Shown here: positions 1-6,308 of the stretch, piece by piece | Layout: the number at the start of each line of letters is the position of its first letter | Position numbering within the stretch: the stretch's first letter is position 1 | Assembly (NCBI GenBank): GCA_019236085.1 | Contig: JAFAJR010000125.1 | Location: forward strand, 1-7,412 | Source of the DNA: Candidatus Dormiibacterota bacterium | GTDB taxonomy: Bacteria; Chloroflexota; Dormibacteria; Aeolococcales; Aeolococcaceae | Direction of reading: 5' to 3' | DNA length: 7,412 nt | The notes under the pieces: generated by a model | Told to the model about the DNA's origin: nothing | Seen by the model: only the letters and a program-made list of their open reading frames with translations | The model's database searches: none | Translations under genes and position numbers: made by a program

Positions 1-1175
1 CCGCTCACCACGAGCCAGGCGGCGGCGCACATCGCGACCGGAATCCTCCACGCTGACCGTGTGATGAGGATCAGCGTGACGGCAACCGCCATGGGGATGC
101 CAAGCGGTATGAGGTAGCGGGGCTGGCAGGGCAACACCTCGGCTCCGCCCGCGAAGAGAAGCGCAATTGTTAGCGGCGCCGCGAGTAATGTGAGATCAGC
201 TGCTTCCACATCGCGGAACCGCCCGTGCACCACATGCCAGAGCGACTTGCGGCGCAGCCAGAGAAGGACCAGTGTGACCGCTATGGCCAGAGCTACTGTC
301 ACGGGTTCGGGAACCACGTCCTGATTGCAGGCGCGTGAGCCTCCAACAAGGATCGGCACCTGGCTGCTCGCGAGGGCCACGAACCTCGTCGCAACGGTGG
401 CTGGTATTCGGGGGATGCTCTGGAGCGCGGCAAAATCGGTACGCAGGTTGTGGTACAGCCAGGGGCTGAAGGCGACCGCGAACGACACCGCCGCCAGCGC
501 CATCCCTTCGAGTGCTTTGCGGAATCCCAGCGCACCGCTGCGCATGAGCAGCACGAGCACAGCAAGGGCGAGGAAGGCGAGCGACTCTTCGTTGGCCCAC
601 AAGGCGACTCCCGACGCAGCTCCCAGTGCGACCCACCACGCCGGATGTGTGCGACCACGCCACCCGATGCAGATAACGAGCGCGAGGATGGTCGCCTCTA
701 GAACCAGCATCTCCGATGTCTCGTGGGCCTTCGCGCTCCAAAACACGGTGAAAAGCGGGAAGACCGCTGCCACTGCGGCCAGCAACAGTGCCGGCCGGTG
801 CCGCTGAAACAGCGCCCGGCCCAATCCGTACATGGCAAGGGAGAATGCGGCGCCGACGACGGCCAAGGCGACGCGAACGGCGATGAGCGTGTGCCCGCCG
901 ACGGCGAGGAACGGCGCCAAGACGTAGGCGTCGAAGGGCCCGAGATAGTGCGCCAGCGGTTCTGTGACAACCACGTGACCGTGCAACAGGTTGACTCCCG
1001 CGATGGCTTGCGCGGCCTCGTCACCGTCCAATTGCGTGCGCATGCCGAGAGCGACGCGCGCTCCGAATGCCAGCGCCATGGCAGCCACAACCGTGAGGGA
1101 AGCGTCTAGCCGGCGCCGCCCGGTCAGCGACGGATTCCGATTGCCAGCACTGACTGGCCGAAGGGAACCCGCCAA
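1..1175 (-). CDS. GT-C (GT39/ArnT-like) integral membrane glycosyltransferase, C-terminus cut by the window edge
   Basis: The minus-strand frame stays open from above position 1079 to the left edge and encodes a very hydrophobic protein of at least 359 residues. Counting from the ATG at 1079, an acidic motif QLDGDEA (16-22) follows the first membrane helix, as in the first extracytoplasmic loop of GT39/ArnT/PMT-type enzymes. KAHETSE (117-123) fits the second conserved loop, and QPRYLIP (318-324) is the late RY-x-x-P-type motif. Many Leu/Ala/Val helices lie between them. Such enzymes transfer a sugar from a polyprenyl-phosphate donor outside the membrane; donor and acceptor are unknown here. 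The start is uncertain. ATG 1079 would cut into helix 1 (LTVVAAMALAFGARVALG) and GTG 1088 has no ribosome site. TTG 1175 has GGAG 5 nt upstream and gives a basic cytoplasmic N-terminus (GRRR), but needs a 52-nt overlap with the methyltransferase gene. I used TTG 1175. The family call is firm; the end coordinate is not. Confidence 0.8.
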   Translation of the reverse strand, partial: MAGSLRPVSAGNRNPSLTGRRRLDASLTVVAAMALAFGARVALGMRTQLDGDEAAQAIAGVNLLHGHVVVTEPLAHYLGPFDAYVLAPFLAVGGHTLIAVRVALAVVGAAFSLAMYGLGRALFQRHRPALLLAAVAAVFPLFTVFWSAKAHETSEMLVLEATILALVICIGWRGRTHPAWWVALGAASGVALWANEESLAFLALAVLVLLMRSGALGFRKALEGMALAAVSFAVAFSPWLYHNLRTDFAALQSIPRIPATVATRFVALASSQVPILVGGSRACNQDVVPEPVTVALAIAVTLVLLWLRRKSLWHVVHGRFRDVEAADLTLLAAPLTIALLFAGGAEVLPCQPRYLIPLGIPMAVAVTLILITRSAWRIPVAMCAAAWLVVS

Positions 1176-1891
1176 TGACGCTCCATCGATTGCGCGAGCG
1201 GCACCATGGTTCGGTCGTACAAACGCAGCGCACGGCTGTTGCCGGGTATCGTCGGAGAGCGCAATATGCGACCCGCTGCGAACCAGAAGAACGCGCCGGG
1301 GAGGTTGACGTAGCGCGCATCTGCGACGTCGAAGCCGACTCGCCGCAGCTTCTGCTCCGCCTCTCGCCGCGTGTACCTTCGCACGTGCCCCAGAGCACGG
1401 TCCGTAGCGCCGAACAGCGATGGCAGGGCGGGCACGAAGATTGCGAACCGTCCGCCAGGAGGGAGCATGCGATGCACTGAGGTCATGACCTCAACATCGT
1501 CAATGATGTGCTCGAGCACGTTGAACGACATCGCCGAATCGATCTCGTAGCCTGCTGCTTCGCGCATGATTCGCTCGTCGTTCGCGCTGCCCTCCAGCAC
1601 GACGACGCTGGGCGACGAGGCGAACCTCTGACGCAGCCGTCCTGCAAAGTCGGGCATGAGCTCGAGAGCGACGACCAGTTCGCGATCAGCTGCGCACTGC
1701 GTCATCGTTCCTGTGCCGGAACCGATCTCAAGCACTCGCCTGCCCAGGTGCGGCGCAACCAGCCCGAAGATCCAGTTGCGGTACTTCCTTGCGTGCTCGA
1801 GCGACTCGAGCGTTCGGGCCTGACTGGGTGCCGGCAGATCGGTGACGTGAGTCGTGTCAGACCGTTCGATCGCCGAAGATGCGGCGCTCAT
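1124..1891 (-). CDS. Class I SAM-dependent methyltransferase (glycosyltransferase-associated type)
   Basis: This 255-residue protein has a Rossmann-type methyltransferase core. Motif I LEIGSGTG is at 54-61, the acidic post-I position is in VVALELMPD (73-81), motif IV/post is FNVLEHI (123-129), and LPPGGRFAIFVPA (143-155) is the strand after motif IV. The C-terminal half carries GHVRRYTRREAE (168-179), VNLPGAFFWF (195-204) and FGQSVLAIG (244-252). I recognise this pattern from methyltransferases encoded beside, or fused to, polyprenyl-phosphate GT2 enzymes in surface-polysaccharide loci. It probably methylates a sugar or lipid-linked intermediate, but the substrate cannot be read from the sequence. 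The ATG start at 1891 lacks a Shine-Dalgarno. The gene lies 57 nt after the EamA stop and runs into the GT-C gene downstream, so the two are probably co-transcribed. Confidence 0.9.
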   Translation of the reverse strand: MSAASSAIERSDTTHVTDLPAPSQARTLESLEHARKYRNWIFGLVAPHLGRRVLEIGSGTGTMTQCAADRELVVALELMPDFAGRLRQRFASSPSVVVLEGSANDERIMREAAGYEIDSAMSFNVLEHIIDDVEVMTSVHRMLPPGGRFAIFVPALPSLFGATDRALGHVRRYTRREAEQKLRRVGFDVADARYVNLPGAFFWFAAGRILRSPTIPGNSRALRLYDRTMVPLAQSMERHWRVPFGQSVLAIGIRR

Positions 1892-1948
1892 CGTCGCCGA
1901 AGTATGCCATCAGATCCGTCACAGCGCCCCTTGGACCGCGGGCCACCG

Positions 1949-2845
1949 TCACTCGATCGCCACGAGAGCTTGTACGGTCGCAGTGGGTTCCCTATCACTC
2001 AGGGCGCAGCCAAGACCCGAGATGATCAGCGCGCCGCCGAGGATCGTCGGCAGCGACGGGACAGCGCCCAGCAGGACCAGCGCCAAAAGCGCCGTGAGAG
2101 GCGGCTCACCGAGGAAGGCGAGCGACACCGTCGCCGTACGGACGTGGCGCAGCGCCCAGTTGTAGACGGTGTGGCCCCCCACGGTGCAGACCAGGGCGAG
2201 CATGCCGCACCAGAGGAGGGTCGTCGGCCTGGGGGTGTGGGCCGTGCCGAGCAGTGCCGCACTTGCCAGCGACACGACGGCGACGATGCCATACACAGAC
2301 GCGGAGTAGCCGGCAACGCCAAGAGTGGGGCGGAGGTTGCGCCCGATGAGCAGGTAGCCGGCCAGCCCGATCGCTCCGCCCAGGGCGAAACCGTCGCCCA
2401 GCAGCGCGGTGAGACTGACCGTGAGGTCGCCGGCACAGGTGACGGCGGTGCCCCCGACTGCCAGCGCTATCCCGAGGATGGTCCGGCCACCCACTCGCTC
2501 GCCGAGCAGCCTGCGTCCGAGGGGCGTGACGATGACCGGGTGCAGCGACACCAACAGCACGCTCGCGGCGACTGACGTGAATTGCAGCGACACGGTCCAC
2601 AGCAGGAAGTGACCGGCCAGCATCACCCCGCTGGTGAGCAGCAGCCCGCGGTTGCGTTCCGGCAAATGCATGGCTCCGCGGCGGACGTCACGCACTGCCC
2701 AGGGGGAGAGCATCAGCGTGGCAAAGGCCATCCGGACCCAGACGACAGTGGCCGGGTCGTCCTGCGCGTAGTGGATGAAGATGGCCGAGAAGGAGACCGC
2801 GACGGTGGCGGCAACCAGCGCCAGCGTGGGTCCCGGGCGCCTCAC
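1949..2845 (-). CDS. EamA/DMT-superfamily transporter, ten predicted membrane helices
   Basis: The protein is almost entirely hydrophobic and has the two-fold EamA repeat. Repeat one includes SFSAIFIHYA and VVWVRMAFATLMLSP, a short basic cytoplasmic loop, then VSLQFTSVAASVLLVSLHP and the GRRLLGERV turn. Repeat two includes GYLLIGRNLR, TVYNWALRHVRTATVSLAFLGEP and a last helix pair up to IISGLGCAL. The FTSVAASVLLVSLHPV and VRTATVSLAFLGEPPLT segments are the equivalent signature helices of the two halves. Members export or import amino acids, nucleotides, sugars or other metabolites; the substrate here is unknown. I chose GTG 2845 (298 residues, beginning MRRPGPTLAL) because it overlaps the ABC-F stop as GTGA, the usual coupled arrangement. 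GTG 2872 would add nine residues (307 in all). Neither start has a clear ribosome site. Confidence 0.9.
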   Translation of the reverse strand: MRRPGPTLALVAATVAVSFSAIFIHYAQDDPATVVWVRMAFATLMLSPWAVRDVRRGAMHLPERNRGLLLTSGVMLAGHFLLWTVSLQFTSVAASVLLVSLHPVIVTPLGRRLLGERVGGRTILGIALAVGGTAVTCAGDLTVSLTALLGDGFALGGAIGLAGYLLIGRNLRPTLGVAGYSASVYGIVAVVSLASAALLGTAHTPRPTTLLWCGMLALVCTVGGHTVYNWALRHVRTATVSLAFLGEPPLTALLALVLLGAVPSLPTILGGALIISGLGCALSDREPTATVQALVAIE

Positions 2846-4779
2846 GGCGCCGTCGCGGCCAGCTGTTCCCACCGCTCGTAGAGCTCGGCCAGCGCGCCCT
2901 GAACCCTGTCATGCGCGCGGCCGACCTCGGCGCCATGGGCGGGGTCGCTGAAGGTCTCGGTCTGCGCGAGCTGCTCGCGCAGCGACGCAAGCTCGGCTTC
3001 GGCGTCGGCGATCTGCCGCTCCAGGTCGCGCAGCGACGCTGAGTCTCGGCGCAGTGAGACCGAAGCAGACTTGGGTGCGGCGGCAGAACGATCAACGCCG
3101 CCGGAGGCCCGGCGTCGCTCAGCCGCCTGGTCGCGAGCGCGCACGCGGAGCAGCTCGGTGTAGCCGCCAAGCACCTCGCGGACCAGGTTCAGCGGGTCCC
3201 CCGGCGATGGATCGGCCACCGGCTCGAGGGCCCAGGTGCGCGTGGCGACGGCATCGATCAGGGCCCTGTCGTGCGTCACCAACACCACGGCCCCGGGGTA
3301 ACGCTGCAGCGCGGCTTCGAGCACCTCCTGCGCTGGGATGTCCAGGTGGTTGGTGGGTTCGTCGAGCAGCAGCAGGTTTGTCTCCTCGGCGGCGAGCTTG
3401 CCCAGCATGAGCCGGGCCCGTTCCCCGCCGCTGAGGTCGGCGACCCGCTTGGTGGCGTCGTCGCCCGAGAAGAGAATGCTGCCCAGGAGCGTCCGGGCCC
3501 GCTCCTCGCCCATGGGATGCGTAGCTAGCAGATCCTCGAGGACAGTCCGCGATTCCTCGCTGGCGGGGACGTCTGCGGCTCCGGGCTCGGCGCCTCGCCC
3601 CAGGTCCTGGCGGTAGAGGCGGCGGACAGTTCTGGGGCCGAGGGTGAGCGTGCCGCTCAGGGGGGTGACGTCGCCGGCGAGGGTGTGCAGCAGCGTTGAC
3701 TTGCCGCTCCCGTTGGCGCCGACCACACAGATGCGCTCGCCCGGAACCACGGTGGTGGGCGGGAGCTGGAGCAGCGGCCGGTCGCGGCCCACCACGAGCT
3801 CGGTGGCCTTCAGGACGACGTTTGACGAGGGAGCCGTCGCAAACCTGAGCCGGGGCCGCCGGTCGATGGCAGGCGGGACAACCCGGTCGAGGCGGTCGAG
3901 GCGGGTCTGGCGTCCGCGGGCCTCCCGGGCTCGCTGGCCGGCCTTGTACCGCCGGATGAAGTCCTCCTGGTGCTGGATGTAGGCCTGCTGGGCTTCGAAT
4001 TCGCGGCGCCGCCGTTCCCGCCGCTCGGTCCGCAGACGCACGTACTGGCTGTAGTTGCCGGGATAGCTCTCGGCCATGCCGCCGGCGAGCTCGAGGACCC
4101 TGGTGCAGACCTGGTCCAGGAAGCGGCGGTCGTGGGACACCAGCACGAAAGCGGTCGCGACGCTGCGCATGAAGTCCTCCATCCACTCGATCGCGGTCAG
4201 GTCGAGGTGGTTGGTGGGCTCATCGATGAGAAGCAGGTCCGCGTCCTGCAGCAGCAGCTTGGCGAGCTCCAACCGCCGCTTCTGGCCTCCGCTGAGGGCT
4301 GCCGGGTGGCGAGCCTGCAGCTCCGCGTCCAGGCCGAGCCCGCCGAGCGTCTCGCGGGCCCTGGCCTCCAGCTCGTAGCCGCCCAGGTCGGTGTAGCGGT
4401 GTTGGAGCTCACCGTAGCGTTCGAGCGCCGCTGCGAGGCCGTCATCACCCAGAGCCATGCGCTGTTCCAACGCCGCCATCTCGTCGTGGATGGCCACGAT
4501 GTCGTGTCTGGAAGCCATCACCTCGTCGATGACTGAGTCAGCCGTGGGCTCGGGCGCTTCCTGCGGCAGGTAGCCGATGCGCAGGCCCCGGCCGAGCTCC
4601 ACCTCGCCGGCGGACGGCGCGACGATGCCGGCGATGATGTTGAGCAGAGTCGTCTTGCCGGCGCCGTTGGCGCCGACCACCGCAAGGCGTTCGCGAGACT
4701 CGATCCGCAGGTCGACATCGCTGAACACCGTGTTCGCGCCGTATGCGAGCGCGACGCCGTCACAGTGGACCAGGGACAT
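2842..4779 (-). CDS. ABC-F family ATPase (ribosome-associated translation factor or antibiotic-resistance type)
   Basis: The protein has 645 residues and two ATPase domains without membrane segments. Domain 1: Walker A GANGAGKT (36-43), Q-loop LPQ (71-73), signature LSGGQKRR (162-169), Walker B with LLLIDEPTNHLD (182-193), H-switch SHDRRF (215-220). Domain 2: Walker A GANGSGKS (354-361), signature LSGGERAR (449-456), LLLLDEPTNHLD (469-480), H-switch THDRAL (502-507). The linker at about 240-300 is long, helical and highly basic (RTERRERRRREFEAQQ, RRYKAGQRAREARGR). In ABC-F proteins this region reaches into the ribosomal E site towards the P-site tRNA. A charged C-terminal tail (about 580-640) looks like a coiled coil, as in Uup-like members. 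Both catalytic glutamates are present, so ATPase activity is expected. I cannot tell a housekeeping translation factor from a resistance protein by sequence alone. The ATG start has a good AGAGG site 6 nt upstream. It is the first gene of the minus-strand string. Confidence 0.95.
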   Translation of the reverse strand: MSLVHCDGVALAYGANTVFSDVDLRIESRERLAVVGANGAGKTTLLNIIAGIVAPSAGEVELGRGLRIGYLPQEAPEPTADSVIDEVMASRHDIVAIHDEMAALEQRMALGDDGLAAALERYGELQHRYTDLGGYELEARARETLGGLGLDAELQARHPAALSGGQKRRLELAKLLLQDADLLLIDEPTNHLDLTAIEWMEDFMRSVATAFVLVSHDRRFLDQVCTRVLELAGGMAESYPGNYSQYVRLRTERRERRRREFEAQQAYIQHQEDFIRRYKAGQRAREARGRQTRLDRLDRVVPPAIDRRPRLRFATAPSSNVVLKATELVVGRDRPLLQLPPTTVVPGERICVVGANGSGKSTLLHTLAGDVTPLSGTLTLGPRTVRRLYRQDLGRGAEPGAADVPASEESRTVLEDLLATHPMGEERARTLLGSILFSGDDATKRVADLSGGERARLMLGKLAAEETNLLLLDEPTNHLDIPAQEVLEAALQRYPGAVVLVTHDRALIDAVATRTWALEPVADPSPGDPLNLVREVLGGYTELLRVRARDQAAERRRASGGVDRSAAAPKSASVSLRRDSASLRDLERQIADAEAELASLREQLAQTETFSDPAHGAEVGRAHDRVQGALAELYERWEQLAATAP

Positions 4780-4785
4780 CGCACA

Positions 4786-4790
4786 CCTCT
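4786..4790 (-). promoter_or_regulatory. Ribosome binding site of the ABC-F gene
   Basis: AGAGG on the minus strand lies 6 nt before the ATG at 4779. It is one of the few clear Shine-Dalgarno sites in the window. It fixes the ABC-F start and contrasts with the divergent ugd gene, which has none. Confidence 0.65.
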
Positions 4791-4800
4791 GAAGCCGCGC

Positions 4801-4859
4801 ACCGTCCAGATGCCATAGCCGATGGTGCTGAACAGCGCCATGGATTCGCGCCGGACGGT
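4801..4859. repeat. Spaced 7-bp perfect inverted repeat in the divergent spacer
   Basis: ACCGTCC at 4801-4807 is matched by its reverse complement GGACGGT at 4853-4859, with 45 nt between. It could be a stem in the ABC-F leader RNA or a pair of half-sites for a regulator near the divergent promoter. A 7-bp match at this distance in GC-rich DNA can also arise by chance. Confidence 0.3.
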
Positions 4860-4882
4860 CTCGCGCGAACGCCGCTTCGGGC

Positions 4883-4889
4883 TATTCTA
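4883..4889. promoter_or_regulatory. Candidate bidirectional -10 element between ABC-F and ugd
   Basis: TATTCTA sits in a small AT-rich island within very GC-rich DNA. On the plus strand TATTCT (4883-4888) matches the TANNNT -10 pattern and ends 8 nt before the GTG of ugd. On the minus strand TAGAAT (4889-4884) also matches and faces the ABC-F gene. It is the only such element I see in the 117-nt divergent spacer, so both operons may be driven from one symmetric -10. No good TTGACA-like -35 box is visible at 16-19 nt on either side, which limits confidence. Confidence 0.5.
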
Positions 4890-4896
4890 GGTTCCA

Positions 4897-6297
4897 GTGT
4901 CTCGGGGGAACGGCCTTTCGGCCGCCCAGCAACCCGGCCCGCTCTGCGTCGTCGGCGCCGGTTATGTCGGTCTCGTCACCGCTGTCTGTCTGGCCGACAG
5001 CGGCGTCGAAGTTCGCCTGCTCGACGTTGACCAGACCCGCCTGGCGCTGTTGCGCAGCGGGCGCTCGCCGATCCATGAGCCGCTCCTCGACGACCTGCTG
5101 AGCAAGGTGCTGCGGCGCGGCAGGCTCGTGCTGTGCAACGACGTCGCCGAGGCGATGCGAGGCGCACGGATGGCGATGCTGGCGGTGGGCACCCCGCCCC
5201 TTGCCGACGGTCGCGCCGACCTCAGCCAGGTGCGTGCCGCGCTCGGTGAGGTGGTGGCGAATGCCACCGAGTCGGACACTGTCGTGGTCATCAAGAGCAC
5301 CGTGCCGCCGGGAACCACGGCGGCGCTGCGTGCCCTCTGCCGCCGCAGCGGTCGCACCTTTCCGCTCTGCGTATGTCCCGAGTTCCTCTCCGAGGGGAGC
5401 GCAGTCAAGGATTTCCATCACCCGCCGCAGGTCGTCATCGGCGGCGACGACCGAGTGGCCTGCGAGCGGGTGGCGCGGCTCTTCGAGTACCTCGATGCGC
5501 CGGTGCGCATCACCGACTCGACGAGCGCCGAGCTCATCAAGTACGGCACCAACAGCTTCCTTGCCTTGAAGATCTCATTCATCAACGAGATGGCGCATCT
5601 CTGTGAGCTCACCGGGGCCGACGTGCAGGTCGTGGCTGACGGCATCGGCACCGACAGCAGGATCGGCCGCGCCTTCCTCGGTGCCGGCCTGGGCTTCGGC
5701 GGCTCCTGCTTCCCCAAGGACGTGCGTGCGCTGGACATGGCTGCGAGCTACCACGGCCAGAGCTTTTGGCTGCTGCGTGCGGCGGTCGAGGTGAACGCGC
5801 AGCAGCGCAGCCGCTTCGTCGCCAAGATTCAGAAGGCGCTGCGCGGCAACCTCGCGAACAAGCGCATCGCGGTGCTGGGTCTCGCGTTCAAGCCGGGCAC
5901 TGACGACATACGTGCGGCAGCTTCGATCGACGTCATCCGCCATCTCGAGGACCTGGGTGCACGGGTCGTCGCGACCGATCCTGTCGCCGGCGCGAAGGCG
6001 GCAGCGCAGCTGCCGTTCACCGAGATTGTCGCCGACCCGTACGAATGCGTCTCGGGCGCCGACGCGGTGGTGCTCGTGACCGAGTGGCCCGAGTACGTCG
6101 CGCTGGACTGGCGGCGCATCGCCCCGCTGGTCAAACGGCATCTGGTCATCGATGGTAGAAACTGCCTGGACGGCGAGGCGCTGGTCGCCGCCGGCTTCAC
6201 GTACATCAGCATGGGACGCGCTGTGCGCCGCCCAGGTCGGCCCGCGCAGACAGACCACACTCTCCGTCCGGAGCTGCTGGCCAGCGGCATCGGCTGA
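4897..6297 (+). CDS. ugd: UDP-glucose 6-dehydrogenase
   Basis: This enzyme oxidises UDP-glucose to UDP-glucuronate with two NAD+ (EC 1.1.1.22), in the cytoplasm. The 466 residues show the full family pattern. The N-terminal NAD domain has VVGAGYVGL (18-26) and the acidic end of the second strand, LLDVD (41-45). KSTVPPGT is at 133-140 and PEFLSEGSAV at 161-170. The central helix with NSFLALKISFINE (219-231) carries the expected Lys225 and Asn230. The catalytic cysteine is C271 in GFGGSCFPKD (266-275). The C-terminal UDP-binding domain has LGLAFKPGTDDIR (327-339) and IDGRN (418-422). The GTG at 4897 is the only usable start before the NAD motif. It has no Shine-Dalgarno, and a -10-like TATTCT ends 8 nt upstream, so the mRNA is probably leaderless. 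The last 25 residues form a polar, Pro/Arg-rich tail beyond the domain. Eleven nucleotides separate it from the decarboxylase that would use its product. Confidence 0.96.
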   Translation: MSRGNGLSAAQQPGPLCVVGAGYVGLVTAVCLADSGVEVRLLDVDQTRLALLRSGRSPIHEPLLDDLLSKVLRRGRLVLCNDVAEAMRGARMAMLAVGTPPLADGRADLSQVRAALGEVVANATESDTVVVIKSTVPPGTTAALRALCRRSGRTFPLCVCPEFLSEGSAVKDFHHPPQVVIGGDDRVACERVARLFEYLDAPVRITDSTSAELIKYGTNSFLALKISFINEMAHLCELTGADVQVVADGIGTDSRIGRAFLGAGLGFGGSCFPKDVRALDMAASYHGQSFWLLRAAVEVNAQQRSRFVAKIQKALRGNLANKRIAVLGLAFKPGTDDIRAAASIDVIRHLEDLGARVVATDPVAGAKAAAQLPFTEIVADPYECVSGADAVVLVTEWPEYVALDWRRIAPLVKRHLVIDGRNCLDGEALVAAGFTYISMGRAVRRPGRPAQTDHTLRPELLASGIG

Positions 6298-6308
6298 GAG
6301 CTTTTCGC

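Larger units (their letters stand above)
4780..4877 (-). promoter_or_regulatory. Probable 5' leader of the ABC-F transcript
   Basis: If transcription starts about 7 nt downstream of the reverse -10 box (4889-4884), the ABC-F mRNA has a leader of about 98 nt. On this strand ACCGTCC and GGACGGT (arms at 4859-4853 and 4807-4801) can pair around an inner region. That region contains CCAT/ATGG and an imperfect GGCGCT/AGCACC pairing. An ATG at 4841 inside the leader opens a frame that runs out of frame through the ABC-F start (to 4518) and has no ribosome site, so I do not call it a gene. Several ABC-F resistance genes are controlled by leader attenuation, so such a role is possible. No U-run terminator is visible. 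Confidence 0.35.

Noticed and set aside
698..1090. A 130-codon minus-strand frame starting at TTG 1090
   Set aside because: It is a Trp/Arg/Ser-rich shadow. The adjacent frame encodes the continuous GT-C membrane protein with QLDGDEA and RYLIP motifs.
1508..2575. A 355-codon open frame on the plus strand, antisense to the methyltransferase and EamA genes
   Set aside because: Its translation is rich in Arg, Gln, Asp and His with no domain pattern. It lies opposite two clear genes, as expected from third-position GC bias in high-GC DNA.
3119..4186. A 355-codon minus-strand frame inside the ABC-F gene
   Set aside because: It is an out-of-frame shadow of the ABC-F reading frame, rich in Pro/Arg/Ala/Gly, with no motifs; the ABC-F frame carries all catalytic motifs.
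4824..4839. GGTGCT/AGCGCC hairpin considered as an intrinsic terminator
   Set aside because: It has only 6 pairs including a G-U on the plus strand (a C-A mismatch in the minus-strand RNA) and no following T-run. It lies in a divergent promoter region where no terminator is expected.
4518..4841. A minus-strand frame from the ATG at 4841 in the ABC-F leader (MALFSTIGYG...), considered as a leader peptide or small gene
   Set aside because: It has no ribosome site and no stop until deep inside ABC-F, and the part within the gene is a typical shadow. It is mentioned only as a possible upstream start in the leader.
4882..4890. CTATTCTAG considered as a regulator operator palindrome
   Set aside because: The half-symmetry is fully explained by overlapping -10 boxes and is too short to call a separate operator.
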